Part shown: positions 23,182 to 32,215 of the stretch, one piece after another
Layout of the letters: each line of letters starts with the position of its first letter
Position numbering within the stretch: position 1 is the stretch's first letter
Assembly: GCA_013375355.1 (NCBI GenBank)
Contig: JABXJV010000060.1
Span: forward strand, 1 to 36,853
Reading direction: 5' to 3'
DNA length: 36,853 nucleotides
DNA from: Candidatus Helarchaeota archaeon
GTDB taxonomy: Archaea; Asgardarchaeota; Lokiarchaeia; Helarchaeales; JABXJV01
The notes under the pieces: model-generated
Database searches by the model: none
Seen by the model: only the letters and a program-made list of their open reading frames with translations
What the model was told of the DNA's origin: nothing
Translations under genes and position numbers: made by a program

Positions 23182-24392
23182 GTGTAGTTCCAATGGCACC
23201 ATTTTTTGATGAAATTAAAGAAGAGAAAACATTGATCATGACGGGGAATTATGCAGTTGCTGGTGGTGTAGCCCAGACTGACCCTGATGTAATTTGCGCT
23301 TTCCCAATCACGCCTCAGACTCAATCAGTTGAGGGATTAAGTGATGTAGTCAATCATGGGCGTTTAAAAGCGGCTTTTGTAAATGTAGAAAGTGAACATG
23401 CTGCAATTGCATATATAACCGCAGCAGTTGCCGCTGGGGCTCGTGGATTCACTGCAACTGCATCTCAAGGTTATTTACTCATGCAAGAAGGATTACCAAT
23501 GGCTGTTGGTTGGCGAGTGCCGGTATATATGTTGATCTCAAATAGGGCCTGGAATGCTCCCAATTTATCAATATGGAATAGTTGGGAAGTTACTCTCATG
23601 GATCATGGTTGGAATAAACTATTCTCTGAAAATGTACAAGAAACTTATGATGCTTCTATTTTAAGTTGTATGATTGCTGAAAAATCATTATTTCCTACAT
23701 TATTCTGCCATGATGGTTTCATTATTTCCCATTCCGCGCAAACATTCAAAGTGATCCCCGATGAGACAGTTCGTAAGCTTACACCTCGTGTTCAAAGACA
23801 TACAATTACAACTGAAAAGCCTGGTACTTGGGGTGGAATAGTTACCCCTGATTATTTTATGGAACAAAGACGAGCCCTTGATGTTGCAAAAAAGGGTGTT
23901 CCCAAAATAATTGATGAAAAGTTTAAAGAATTTGAAAAAGCCACAGGAAGAAAATACGAACAAGTTGAGACATTTAATCTTGATGGTAAAAAAATCGCTT
24001 TTCTCACGCTTGGATCAATGTGTGGCACCCTTAAACAGTGGATGCTTGAGCCTAAGGATGCGAGTTTAATTAAGATCCGAGCATATCGCCCTTTTCCTAC
24101 AGAAACCATTCGTAATATTGTTGAAGATAATGATATTGAAAAAATAATTGTATTGGAAAAAAATGATGCACCTGGCGCACCTGTACCCCAAGTTACTCAA
24201 AGTGTTTTGCCAGCGCTCTATCCATTGAGAACTATTGTTCATAGCTTCGTAGTTGGTTTAGGTGGTCGTGACGTGACTTACGATGAATTTAACGCGGCGC
24301 TGAAGAAAATGAAGAAAATTAACGATATGAAAGGAGATCTTTATACATTTTTAGGAGTACGCGAAAAGAAAGGTAAAATTGAGGAGATATAG
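23178..24392 (+). CDS. porA: 2-oxoacid:ferredoxin oxidoreductase alpha subunit
   Basis: This 404-aa subunit has the normal alpha order: MTGNYAVAGGVAQTDPDVI and AFPITPQTQSVEGL (about 28-45), VNVESEHAAIAYITAAVAAG, ATASQGYLLMQEGLP, DGFIISHSAQTF, then the second pyrimidine-type domain with FLTLGSMCGTLKQW, RPFPTETIRNIV and GLGGRDVTYDEF. The substrate-side stretch reads SIWNSWEVTLMDHGW in place of the common NDHSDSMAQRDTGW of pyruvate enzymes, so the acid bound may differ from pyruvate. The enzyme turns a 2-oxoacid and CoA into acyl-CoA and CO2, reducing ferredoxin. It starts inside the end of the gamma-delta gene. Confidence 0.92.
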   Translation: MSVVPMAPFFDEIKEEKTLIMTGNYAVAGGVAQTDPDVICAFPITPQTQSVEGLSDVVNHGRLKAAFVNVESEHAAIAYITAAVAAGARGFTATASQGYLLMQEGLPMAVGWRVPVYMLISNRAWNAPNLSIWNSWEVTLMDHGWNKLFSENVQETYDASILSCMIAEKSLFPTLFCHDGFIISHSAQTFKVIPDETVRKLTPRVQRHTITTEKPGTWGGIVTPDYFMEQRRALDVAKKGVPKIIDEKFKEFEKATGRKYEQVETFNLDGKKIAFLTLGSMCGTLKQWMLEPKDASLIKIRAYRPFPTETIRNIVEDNDIEKIIVLEKNDAPGAPVPQVTQSVLPALYPLRTIVHSFVVGLGGRDVTYDEFNAALKKMKKINDMKGDLYTFLGVREKKGKIEEI

Positions 24393-24400
24393 GTGATATT

Positions 24401-25498
24401 ATGAGTGAAAAAATGAAAGCACGTGTTATTAAAGTTAAAGATTTATTATCCCGACCTACAAAAAATTATATGATATATTATAACTATGATAACGAGGCAT
24501 TCATGAATACGGGTATCCAAGAATCTGGTTCAACCCCTCCATTTGCTTCTACTACAACTGGTCCTGGTGGAAAAGCAATTCCAGGAAAAATTGGTGTCAA
24601 ACAAGACATCATTAACGGTTTTGCTTTCCTTGGAATGAAATCATCTTATTTAGCCACTGTAAGTGCGGCATACCCGCAAGACTTTATTGGTAAAGTTGTA
24701 GAAGCTCTTAAAACCCCGGGTTCTGCATTTATCCAAGCCCTTACTTCATGCGACCGAGGTTGGCGACACGCCCTTCACGTAACGCATAAAGTAGACAAAC
24801 TAGCAGTTGATGCAGGTTTATGGCCTCTCTTTTCTATAAAGGTAAGAGACGGTCGACCCACATATTACCTTAGCAAAAAGCTCAAAGCCGAACCTGATCG
24901 GGAGAAATTGGTAGAATATATCAATCTTTTAGGAAAATACCGACATTTAGTTAGACCATCTCTAAATGAAGATGCTATCGACAAAATTTGGGATTCTTAC
25001 AGACAACGAAATGAGAATATTCTTAATTTAATTAGAGCGTTTGGAGATCCTGAGGCTCAAATAGAAACATATACAATTAAACCTCAAGAGATACCAAATC
25101 AAGAGCTTTTTGCTCCGGGTTACGGACTGTGCTCAGGTTGTGGACTAGCAGTATCACTTAACCATTTAGCTTTGGCCATATATATGGTAGCGGGGAAAAA
25201 TGTTATAATTACAAATAACACAAGTTGCTCCGAAGTTTCGCTTTCTAAGGACGATGTCCCGAGTTGGAAGGTACCATGGATGCATCATCTCTTCGAAACT
25301 TCTGCCACGATCGGAGATGCAATCGCCACCACTCAACGAATTTTAAAAACTAAAGGTCATTTTAAAGGAACGCCAAGTGTTATCATTGCAATTGGCGGAG
25401 ATGGATCGACATATGATATTGGTTATCAATTCTTAAAAGCAGCTTTAGTTCGAGCAGGTTCTTTTGGAATAATGAACCCATTGTTAAAAGTTGATTAA
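24401..25498 (+). CDS. porB: 2-oxoacid:ferredoxin oxidoreductase beta subunit, apparently circularly permuted
   Basis: The 365-aa product has every part of a TPP-binding beta subunit, in rotated order. Residues 22-200 match the normal C-terminal half: YYNYDNEAFMNTGIQESGST (TPP/Mg loop, N31), then AYPQDFIGKVVEAL, ALTSCDRGW (C117) and GLWPLFSI. A linker (about 200-234) leads into the normal N-terminal half: ELFAPGYGLCSGCGLAV (C244, C247), NNTSCSEVS (C276), WKVPWMHHLFE and GGDGSTYDIGYQFL (GDG at 333-335), ending 30 residues later. All four cluster cysteines are kept. It follows alpha by eight bases. No normal-order copy is in the window. Length exceeds the usual 290-320 because of the linker and leader. 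Confidence 0.9.
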   Translation: MSEKMKARVIKVKDLLSRPTKNYMIYYNYDNEAFMNTGIQESGSTPPFASTTTGPGGKAIPGKIGVKQDIINGFAFLGMKSSYLATVSAAYPQDFIGKVVEALKTPGSAFIQALTSCDRGWRHALHVTHKVDKLAVDAGLWPLFSIKVRDGRPTYYLSKKLKAEPDREKLVEYINLLGKYRHLVRPSLNEDAIDKIWDSYRQRNENILNLIRAFGDPEAQIETYTIKPQEIPNQELFAPGYGLCSGCGLAVSLNHLALAIYMVAGKNVIITNNTSCSEVSLSKDDVPSWKVPWMHHLFETSATIGDAIATTQRILKTKGHFKGTPSVIIAIGGDGSTYDIGYQFLKAALVRAGSFGIMNPLLKVD

Positions 25499-25514
25499 AA
25501 ATTAATTTCTAATA

Positions 25515-25524
25515 TTTTTTTTTT
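25515..25524 (+). terminator. T10 tract after the oxidoreductase operon
   Basis: Ten consecutive Ts lie 17 bases after the beta-subunit stop. Archaeal RNA polymerase terminates at such U-rich tracts without a hairpin. The convergent HEAT gene ends 53 bases farther on. Confidence 0.5.
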
Positions 25525-25576
25525 CCTTATTTGCTTTGTAAGATTGCATTATCAAATCCAAAATAACAAATTTGAA

Positions 25577-27499
25577 TTAAATTTTTTTCCTCAACTCTTC
25601 CAGGGCTTTTTCCATGGCTTCTACAATATAATTTACTTTTTCCTTTTTTATAGTCTCATAAATTGGATCAATTGCTATAAAATCACCAATATTTGTAAGA
25701 GCCTCTACAGCAGCCAATCTAACAAATTTATCCTCATCTTCTAATAGTTGGATAAGTGGTTCTACCGCTTTTTTATCTCCTATTTTACCAAGAGCATTAG
25801 CTGCATCTTGGCGATTTTGCCAATCTTCATCTTTAAGCATTTGAATAATAGGTTCTACTGCTCTTATATCTCCTATATCTCCGAGTCCTACTACTGCCTT
25901 TCTTTTAATCATCGAGTCTTTATGTTTAAGTAATTGTATAAGAGGTTCTACTGCTCTTTTTTCTTTTAGCTTTGACAAGGAATGTACTGCTGCATCAATT
26001 ATTCCCCAATTATCTTCTTTTAATGCTTGAAGTAGAGGTTCAACTAACCTATAATCTTCTCTCCAACCAATATCCCTCATTGCACTCCTTCTGACTCGGT
26101 TATCTTTATGCTCGAACACATTATATTTAATATAAACATCTATAACCTTCTCGTCTGAATAATGACTGAACGCACCAATTGCTTTATGCCTGACATCTGA
26201 ATTTTCATCATTTAACGCTTGGGCAAGAGGTTCTAGTGCCCTTACATCTCTTATAAACATTAGAGCCTCAGCTACACAACGTCTGGTATTAGAATTTCCT
26301 TCCTTTAGTACCTTTATAAGGGATTCAAATGCTATCTCTCCTAATTTAGAAAGAGCCTTTGCTCGATCATCTGGAAAAATAATATCCCCAAATCTGGGGA
26401 GCTTCTCATAACTTAATGATTGAATGAGGGGTTCTAGGGCAAAATCTCCCAATTTTATTATCTCTTCCCACCCTTTATAATCATCCTTTGCAATCAAATG
26501 ATGAGCTTTTTCTGTTTCATTTGCTGGTTTCCAGCCAATCTTTTCAAGAGTTTCTGCAGTGTAATGTCTTATCCAATAGTCATCATCCCGTAGAAATTTG
26601 ATGAGAGGTTTTATGGCAGATTTTCCTATTTTTTCAATAGTTTCAAAACCATTAGTATAAATAGCATTATCTTTCAATGCTTGTATAATAGGATCAACAG
26701 CTTTAGCGTCTCCAATTGCTCCTAGAACTTTTAATACTTGTTGTTGAACTGAAAGAAACTCATCCCATAGAAGCTTAGTGAGAGGATTCACCGCCTTAGG
26801 ATTTTTAATTTTACCTAACACCTTTACTGCTTCATATTTTATGTCTGAATCCTTATCTTTTAAAGATTGAATGAGAAGATCTACCACTTTTTCATCTTTT
26901 ATTTTTTTAAGAGCTTTTATTGCTTTTAAACGGACATTTTTATCATCATCTTTTAGGTAAGGAAGGAGAATTTCTATGGTTTTTCCTTTTATTTTAATTT
27001 TAGCTCGTGAATCTTTTTTCTTTTTAGATGGAATAGGATGTTTCAATTTTGGCTTTACAAGCGGTTTTGTAGGTAGTTTTGGTATCATTTCTAATCTCTT
27101 ATTAGAAGGTTCCCAGCCTAGATTCTTGAGAGCATATGATACTTTGATTTTTACAAGTTCATGATCATCATCCAACAGTGATATAAGAGGTTCGATCGCT
27201 CTTTTATCTCCAATAAGACCAAGAGCACTTGCTACATTTCCTCTAATGCGGTTATTTTCGTCTTTAAGATAAGAAATGAGGAGTTCAACCACATTACTTC
27301 CCATATTTACAAGAGAATCCTTCGAATTATCTCTTACATAACAATCTTCGTCCTTGAGGAGCTGTATTAGGGAGTTTGCCGCTTTTGTTTCCTTTAATTC
27401 ACCAATCCATTTTGCTGCATCTCTTCTAATATACCATTTTGGATATTTTAAAGCTTTAATTAAACCATCAATATCTTTAGAGACTCCTAATTTTTCCAC
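25577..27499 (-). CDS. Large HEAT-repeat (PBS-lyase-type) protein, 640 aa
   Basis: Nearly the whole protein is HEAT-like repeats of about 31 residues, such as AVEPLIQLLKDED, WQNRQDAANALGKIGDKKAV and KFVRLAAVEALTNIGD, with a basic spacer (about 140-175, TKPLVKPKLKHPIPSKKKKD). I count roughly 15-18 repeats. Such repeats form a curved solenoid for protein binding. Catalytic lyase residues are not expected in this form. It starts at GTG 27499 with AGGAA upstream, 30 bases after the TPR gene stop, making it the third gene of the RING-TPR-HEAT run. Confidence 0.9.
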   Translation of the reverse strand: MEKLGVSKDIDGLIKALKYPKWYIRRDAAKWIGELKETKAANSLIQLLKDEDCYVRDNSKDSLVNMGSNVVELLISYLKDENNRIRGNVASALGLIGDKRAIEPLISLLDDDHELVKIKVSYALKNLGWEPSNKRLEMIPKLPTKPLVKPKLKHPIPSKKKKDSRAKIKIKGKTIEILLPYLKDDDKNVRLKAIKALKKIKDEKVVDLLIQSLKDKDSDIKYEAVKVLGKIKNPKAVNPLTKLLWDEFLSVQQQVLKVLGAIGDAKAVDPIIQALKDNAIYTNGFETIEKIGKSAIKPLIKFLRDDDYWIRHYTAETLEKIGWKPANETEKAHHLIAKDDYKGWEEIIKLGDFALEPLIQSLSYEKLPRFGDIIFPDDRAKALSKLGEIAFESLIKVLKEGNSNTRRCVAEALMFIRDVRALEPLAQALNDENSDVRHKAIGAFSHYSDEKVIDVYIKYNVFEHKDNRVRRSAMRDIGWREDYRLVEPLLQALKEDNWGIIDAAVHSLSKLKEKRAVEPLIQLLKHKDSMIKRKAVVGLGDIGDIRAVEPIIQMLKDEDWQNRQDAANALGKIGDKKAVEPLIQLLEDEDKFVRLAAVEALTNIGDFIAIDPIYETIKKEKVNYIVEAMEKALEELRKKI

Positions 27500-27529
27500 A
27501 TCTGGTTCCTGAGTATTAGAAATAATTTA

Positions 27530-28270
27530 TCACTCCCTCGATTCACACTTTTCTAATCGTTCTTTGGCAATTTCGTTGAATTTGTTAATTCTTAATGCAT
27601 TTTTGTAACATTCAATTGCTTTTGGATAATTTTTTAATACCTCATAAATCAATCCCATATTTTCCCAAGCCAAGTCATAATTATAATCTAATTTTATAAC
27701 TTTTTCATAACATTTTATAGCCTTTTCATAATTCTTTAACTCTTTATGTGCATTTCCTAAACCTTCCCAAGCATTAATTAAATCAATTTGTTCAAGATAA
27801 TGCTCTTCTATAGCTAAAGCTTTTTGAAAACATTCAATTGCCTTTTCATATTTTTTCAAATTGAAATAAGCTTCTCCTAAATTTATCCATTTAAACTTAA
27901 TATTTGGATCAATCTTTATTGATTTTTCATAACATTCAATTATTTTTTCATAATTAAGCAGATTTCTATAGTTCTCAGCTATCCGATGCCAAATAAATTC
28001 ATCATTAGGGTCGATATCTATCGCTTTTTTATAATAGTCGATGGCTTTCCTTGTATTTCCAAGTCTTTCATGAACGCTTCCGAAAAATCTATATGTTAGA
28101 AAACTATCGACTTTGTTGAGTTTCAAATACCCAGCAATCCAATGTCCCAACTCGTCAAATCCGAATATTTCATGAGTTGAATATTTACGAAGTGCATTCT
28201 CAAAACATTTTATTTTTCTCTCTCTAGTAGTTTCGTTTAAACCCTTTCTTAACCAGTAGTCATGACTCAT
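27530..28270 (-). CDS. Tetratricopeptide-repeat protein, 246 aa
   Basis: Five clear TPR units of 34 residues or a little more fill residues 70-240, for example NTRKAIDYYKKAIDIDPN, YEKIIECYEKSIKIDPN, YEKAIECFQKALAI, YEKAIKCYEKVIKLDYN and YPKAIECYKNALRIN. The first 70 residues are helical and unassigned. TPR arrays bind peptides or partner helices. It is 57 bases downstream of the RING-like gene and 30 bases upstream of the HEAT gene, same strand. The start at ATG 28270 follows a GGGAAG ribosome binding site. Confidence 0.92.
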   Translation of the reverse strand: MSHDYWLRKGLNETTRERKIKCFENALRKYSTHEIFGFDELGHWIAGYLKLNKVDSFLTYRFFGSVHERLGNTRKAIDYYKKAIDIDPNDEFIWHRIAENYRNLLNYEKIIECYEKSIKIDPNIKFKWINLGEAYFNLKKYEKAIECFQKALAIEEHYLEQIDLINAWEGLGNAHKELKNYEKAIKCYEKVIKLDYNYDLAWENMGLIYEVLKNYPKAIECYKNALRINKFNEIAKERLEKCESRE

Positions 28271-28327
28271 TTTCTTCCCAACTCATTACAAAAAATTTAC
28301 AAGTAAAATAAGAACTATAACTTTATA

Positions 28328-29086
28328 TTATTGATCAAATAATTCAAGTTTTTTTTGACAAGCGGGACATGATTTATAGGACTTAATCCAGTTTAAAAAA
28401 CATTTTTTATGAAAATGTGAAGAACAATTTGAACATTTTAATGATTGTTCTTTGATATAATTTTTGCAGATTGCACATTGACCATCATTAGAAAGTAAGA
28501 TCGAAGGTTTTTCTTGAGTTTTTTGTATTTTTTGAACTTTTTGGTCCAAAAATTGCTCCTGTTTTTCCATGAATTCATTATATTCTGCTCTAAGAACCAC
28601 TTCATATCTTTCGATAACTTCTGGTTTTTTAGGGATAACATCTAATAATGAGAATCCTTCAAAGAAACAAGGTGTTTTATACAATATGATTAGATGTTCA
28701 AGAGATTCATTTAGAAATTCAATATATTCCGAGTAGGACAATGAAAATAAGTCTCTAGGATCGTCAAAAGAATCACATAAAATTGTTTTTCCCTGATTTT
28801 TATTTTTTTCAAATGGTTTATTAAAGCAAAATAACGCATTTTCTAAAAATATCTCTCGACTTTTATCCAATTCATAATTTTCATAAAAAATCAATCCTAA
28901 ATAATACCAAAATTTTGGATTTTCAAACTCGATTCTTAGATTAGAAATTAAATATTCTTCTTGTTTCTTAAAATCCCATCCCTTATCTTGTATTATATCA
29001 TAAGCGAGTTTAGCATAGATTCTGTCTTTATTAATTCTTTTCAGAATCCCTTCTATAATATTTGAATTGATAATAATAACCCTCAA
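28328..29086 (-). CDS. Helical protein with C-terminal RING-H2-like zinc finger
   Basis: This 252-aa protein has a helical first part of about 195 residues (LISNLRIEFENPKFWYYLGLI and the like, perhaps diverged TPR) and a zinc-binding end: C204-AI-C207, C218-SN-C221, H224 and H226 (SSHFHKKC), C229, then WIKSYKSCPAC with C240 and C243. The CxxC...C-x2-HxH-x2-C...CPxC spacing and the Trp before the last pair match RING-H2 fingers, which recruit E2 enzymes in ubiquitin transfer. A PHD-like fold is the alternative. Ubiquitin, E1 and E2 genes are absent from the window. The start is TTG at 29086; a stop lies two codons before it. Confidence 0.72.
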   Translation of the reverse strand: MRVIIINSNIIEGILKRINKDRIYAKLAYDIIQDKGWDFKKQEEYLISNLRIEFENPKFWYYLGLIFYENYELDKSREIFLENALFCFNKPFEKNKNQGKTILCDSFDDPRDLFSLSYSEYIEFLNESLEHLIILYKTPCFFEGFSLLDVIPKKPEVIERYEVVLRAEYNEFMEKQEQFLDQKVQKIQKTQEKPSILLSNDGQCAICKNYIKEQSLKCSNCSSHFHKKCFLNWIKSYKSCPACQKKLELFDQ

Positions 29087-29138
29087 ATTTTATAATATTT
29101 CAAAGAAATAAAATGTGAAAATTATGATTTTTGAATTC

Positions 29139-30116
29139 CTAATTCTTTTTCTTTTTTACTTTTTCTTTTTTATATATAGCTTCTTGATTTTCTATAAACC
29201 AATCTATAGTTCTTTTTAAACCTTCATCGAAATTCACTTTCGCTTCGTAACCAAAAGCTTTTTTTGCCCTTGAGACGTCCAAACTTCTTCTTGGTTGTCC
29301 ATCGGGTTTAGAAGAATCCCAGCGAATTTTTCCCTTAAATCCAGTTAATTTTGCAATTTTATGAACGAGTTCTTTTATTGTAATTTCAAAACCAGCTCCT
29401 AAATTTACTGGTTCACTGGAATTATAATTTTCTGCGGCTAACATAATTCCCCGGGCCGCATCTTCTACGTATAAAAATTCACGTGATGCTTTACCAGTTC
29501 CCCAAACCTCGATATAATCTTTATTATTTTGAACTGCTTCTACGCATTTTCTAATGAGAGCCGGTATTACATGAGAGCTATATAAATCGAAATTATCACC
29601 AGGGCCATACATATTGACGGGTAATAGATATATAGAGTTGAATCCATATTGTTGCCTATATGCTTGACTTTGAACAAGCAACATCTTTTTTGCAAGCCCA
29701 TACGGTGCATTAGTTTCTTCTGGGTATCCATCCCATATATCTTCTTCTTTAAAAGGAACATTTGTAAATTTTGGATATGCACAGATTGTCCCAATTAATA
29801 CAACTTTAGGGATCTCAGCTAAACGTGACGTTTCTACCAATTGGACACCCATCATTAAGTTATCGTAGAAAAATTTACCCGGATTATCCTTGTTAATCCC
29901 AATACCTCCTACAACTGCGGCAAGATGAATTATTAAATCAGCTTGAGGTTTTCTCGAAACTAAACGTTGGCAATCTTCGTATTTTGTCAAATTATATTCT
30001 TCAATTTTAACGACATAAGGAATTGTTCCCTTTTCTTTTAACATCCTAATAAGATGGCGACCTAGAAATCCATCGCCTCCAGTTACGGAAACATGCTTTC
30101 CTTTCCAAAAACTCAA
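29139..30116 (-). CDS. fcl: GDP-L-fucose synthase-like NAD(P)-dependent epimerase
   Basis: This 325-aa short-chain reductase has the Rossmann motif [12 protein letters not shown] (about 11-22), [12 protein letters not shown], the catalytic triad part [11 protein letters not shown] (Tyr and Lys, about 137-147), [16 protein letters not shown] and the end-domain [28 protein letters not shown] and [10 protein letters not shown] are typical of GDP-L-fucose synthase, which makes GDP-fucose from GDP-4-keto-6-deoxymannose. Related sugar epimerases remain possible because the GDP-mannose dehydratase gene is not nearby. The TTG start at 30116 is preceded by AGGAA. A role in surface-glycan precursors is inferred. 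Confidence 0.88.
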   Translation of the reverse strand: MSFWKGKHVSVTGGDGFLGRHLIRMLKEKGTIPYVVKIEEYNLTKYEDCQRLVSRKPQADLIIHLAAVVGGIGINKDNPGKFFYDNLMMGVQLVETSRLAEIPKVVLIGTICAYPKFTNVPFKEEDIWDGYPEETNAPYGLAKKMLLVQSQAYRQQYGFNSIYLLPVNMYGPGDNFDLYSSHVIPALIRKCVEAVQNNKDYIEVWGTGKASREFLYVEDAARGIMLAAENYNSSEPVNLGAGFEITIKELVHKIAKLTGFKGKIRWDSSKPDGQPRRSLDVSRAKKAFGYEAKVNFDEGLKRTIDWFIENQEAIYKKEKVKKKKN

Positions 30117-30215
30117 AGTGATTCCTACCTCATTTAATTTATTATTTAATATACTAATAATATAAAGTATATTTTTGCCTTACTAGATAAATTATTTGAC
30201 ATTTATTCTTAGATA

Positions 30216-30695
30216 TCACTTAAAAATTATATTTTTCAAAATATCCTTTAGATCCATAATGATATTACAATAAAAACATCTTAACAAAATTGGTTCTTTA
30301 TTTTCTACTGTGAAATGTGACTGAATCGGTTCTCTACTATTAGTGATACAGTTAGGATTCATGCATTTAACAATATCTTTAAGTTCTTCTGGAAGTTTTA
30401 CTTTTTCTTTGTTAACTACTTTGTAGTTTCTAATTATATTTATTGAAGCATGAGGACTTATTAAAGCAATTTTGTTAATATCAGCAAGATCTAATTCTTT
30501 ATTTTCAATTTTTACAATATCTTTTCTTTTACTTTGATTTTTACCTGTAGGAACGTTCATTGCAATAGAAAGTATATGACCCTCCTTCCCTTTCATTCCA
30601 AGTATAGATAAAACTCTTAACGCAGTACCGGGACTTATATGATCTATAACTGTACCTTGCTTAATTTTTCTAACTCTAAGCTCTTTTTCAACCAT
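30216..30695 (-). CDS. pyrI: Aspartate carbamoyltransferase regulatory chain
   Basis: This 159-aa protein has the PyrI N-terminal nucleotide-binding domain (VRKIKQGTVIDHISPGTALR, about 8-27; LSIAMNVPTGKNQSKRKDI, about 42-60) and the C-terminal zinc domain with CMNPNCITN and LLRCFYCNIIM, giving the four cysteines. It binds ATP or CTP and tunes the catalytic chain. It starts 13 bases after the pyrB stop, so pyrB-pyrI form one operon, the usual archaeal order. The ATG at 30695 begins at the family start. Confidence 0.96.
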   Translation of the reverse strand: MVEKELRVRKIKQGTVIDHISPGTALRVLSILGMKGKEGHILSIAMNVPTGKNQSKRKDIVKIENKELDLADINKIALISPHASINIIRNYKVVNKEKVKLPEELKDIVKCMNPNCITNSREPIQSHFTVENKEPILLRCFYCNIIMDLKDILKNIIFK

Positions 30696-30708
30696 TCTAA
30701 TTCACTTT

Positions 30709-31647
30709 TCATATTTTTCCTAATACTAATGCAAGTAATGCCATCCTGATTAAAACCCCATTAAGTGGTTGAATAAAATATCTAGAACAGGGAAGGGCAT
30801 CAACATCAAATGCTATTTCATCGACTCTGGGTAGAGGATGCATTAAAATCATTGAATTTTTTGCTTCTTTTAAGAAATCTTTATTTATTTTATAAGATCC
30901 ACGAACTTTTTCATAATCGGCTGGATCAGGAAAACGTTCTTTTTGTATACGAGTAACATAAATTACATCTAATGAAGGAAGAACTGAACTTAAATCGGAT
31001 TGTTCTTCATATTTAATACCAGCATCATCAAGTGATTTTAAGACTTCTTTTCTCATCGTTAACATGGGAGGTGAAATAAAGGATAATTCCACATCATATA
31101 ATGATAGTGCATAGGAGAGGGATTTTACTGTTCTACCATATTTTAAATCCCCTACCATCCCAATTTTTAGTCCATCAATTGATTTAAATTCATTTCTGAT
31201 AGTTAATAAATCTAATAAAGCTTGAGTAGGATGTTCTTGAGTCCCACTTCCAGCATTAATAATTGGATTTTTAGATACTTCAGCTGCTAATCTGGCACTC
31301 CCTTCTAACTTATGACGGATAACTATAACGTCACTATAACTTTCAATACAAAGAATAGAGTCAGATAAATTTTCACCTTTTGCAGCAGAAGAAGCCTTTG
31401 GATCAGAGAACCCCATAACTTCTCCCCCTAATTTAAGCATCGCAGAAGTGAAACTCAAACGAGTTCGAGTACTAGGCTCATAAAAGAGAGTTGTGAGAAT
31501 TTTTCCCTTCAAAAGATCTGTAGGTTCATCATAATGTTTTTTCATCTTAAGTGCAATATCTAAAATATATTCAATTTCATCTCGAGTTAAATTTTTGATT
31601 GAAATTATATCTCTACCATTAAATGAAATCTCAGAAGTTTCAGACAA
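30709..31647 (-). CDS. pyrB: Aspartate carbamoyltransferase catalytic chain
   Basis: This 312-aa chain has the carbamoyl-phosphate site PSTRTRLSFTSAM (about 55-67), the HPTQALLDL block (about 138-146), KYGRTVKSLSYAL and the aspartate loop LMHPLPRVDEIAFD. It joins carbamoyl phosphate and aspartate, the first committed step of pyrimidine synthesis. Length is normal. The start is TTG at 31647. The regulatory chain follows directly, so the enzyme should be the allosteric holoenzyme. Confidence 0.97.
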   Translation of the reverse strand: MSETSEISFNGRDIISIKNLTRDEIEYILDIALKMKKHYDEPTDLLKGKILTTLFYEPSTRTRLSFTSAMLKLGGEVMGFSDPKASSAAKGENLSDSILCIESYSDVIVIRHKLEGSARLAAEVSKNPIINAGSGTQEHPTQALLDLLTIRNEFKSIDGLKIGMVGDLKYGRTVKSLSYALSLYDVELSFISPPMLTMRKEVLKSLDDAGIKYEEQSDLSSVLPSLDVIYVTRIQKERFPDPADYEKVRGSYKINKDFLKEAKNSMILMHPLPRVDEIAFDVDALPCSRYFIQPLNGVLIRMALLALVLGKI

Positions 31648-31959
31648 TTTAATCTACTTTTATTTATTTCGTAATAAAATAAATTTTTTGAGTAAAAAGA
31701 ATAAATAATCTCAATTTAAATTTCAGAACAGATTTTTACCTTTTTTTAATTATTTATTAAAATATGGGAAAAAGAGTAAATCCTTTTTAAAAAAACTAAT
31801 AATGTTCAATGATATGAGGTTTGTTCAAAGACATAAAATAGTATAGGTAATTGACAATTGGGATAATAATTAAGATAACAATTAAGCCATTTTCTATAAT
31901 TTTATTAATTTATTTTAATAAAATATAAATAGAAGAACTAAATTTGCCCCTCTTAAAAA
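31648..31959. other. Intergenic region with divergent promoters
   Basis: About 310 A/T-rich bases between pyrB (minus) and a small membrane gene (plus). It includes the promoter at 31921-31931. No ORF of note, RNA or repeat was found. No obvious pyrimidine-responsive leader is visible. Confidence 0.5.
31921..31931 (+). promoter_or_regulatory. TATA box of the small membrane-protein gene
   Basis: AAATATAAATA lies about 30-39 bases before the ATG at 31960, so transcription would begin only a few bases before the start codon. That means a nearly leaderless mRNA, which fits the lack of a ribosome binding site. Confidence 0.5.
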
Positions 31960-32205
31960 ATGGTAATTAAATTGGCTATAACAAAAAGTGATATCATTTT
32001 TTTAGTTATTTCTTTATTTTGTGGATTATCTGTAATAATTATTGGTATTCTTGTATCTCTGGGATTATTAAATATAGAAATGATTAAAGAATCAGATAAA
32101 TTCGAAGCAGTTTTTGGAATTTTCTTGTGCGGTTTTGGTCTTCTTATTCCATTTTTTTTCTTATTGCAAGATATAAAGGAAAAAAGATATCAAGTCTCGA
32201 ATTAG
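31960..32205 (+). CDS. Small two-pass membrane protein, 81 aa
   Basis: Two hydrophobic helices (about 10-32, DIIFLVISLFCGLSVIIIG and onward; about 50-70, VFGIFLCGFGLLIPFFFLL) are separated by a short charged loop, LNIEMIKESDKFEA. The tail is basic and acidic, QDIKEKRYQVSN. No family is recognised. A good TATA box sits immediately upstream. It stands alone, ending ten bases before the convergent membrane zinc-finger gene. Confidence 0.6.
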   Translation: MVIKLAITKSDIIFLVISLFCGLSVIIIGILVSLGLLNIEMIKESDKFEAVFGIFLCGFGLLIPFFFLLQDIKEKRYQVSN

Positions 32206-32215
32206 TGGAGGACTA

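Noticed and set aside
24401..25498. Intein or assembly artefact as the cause of the rotated beta subunit
   Set aside because: No intein motifs are seen, both junctions are in frame with normal start spacing behind alpha; misassembly is kept only as a check.
25577..27499. Tandem DNA repeat or CRISPR-like array suggested by repeated oligomers
   Set aside because: The periodicity is about 93 bases of diverged coding sequence, explained by HEAT repeats in the protein.
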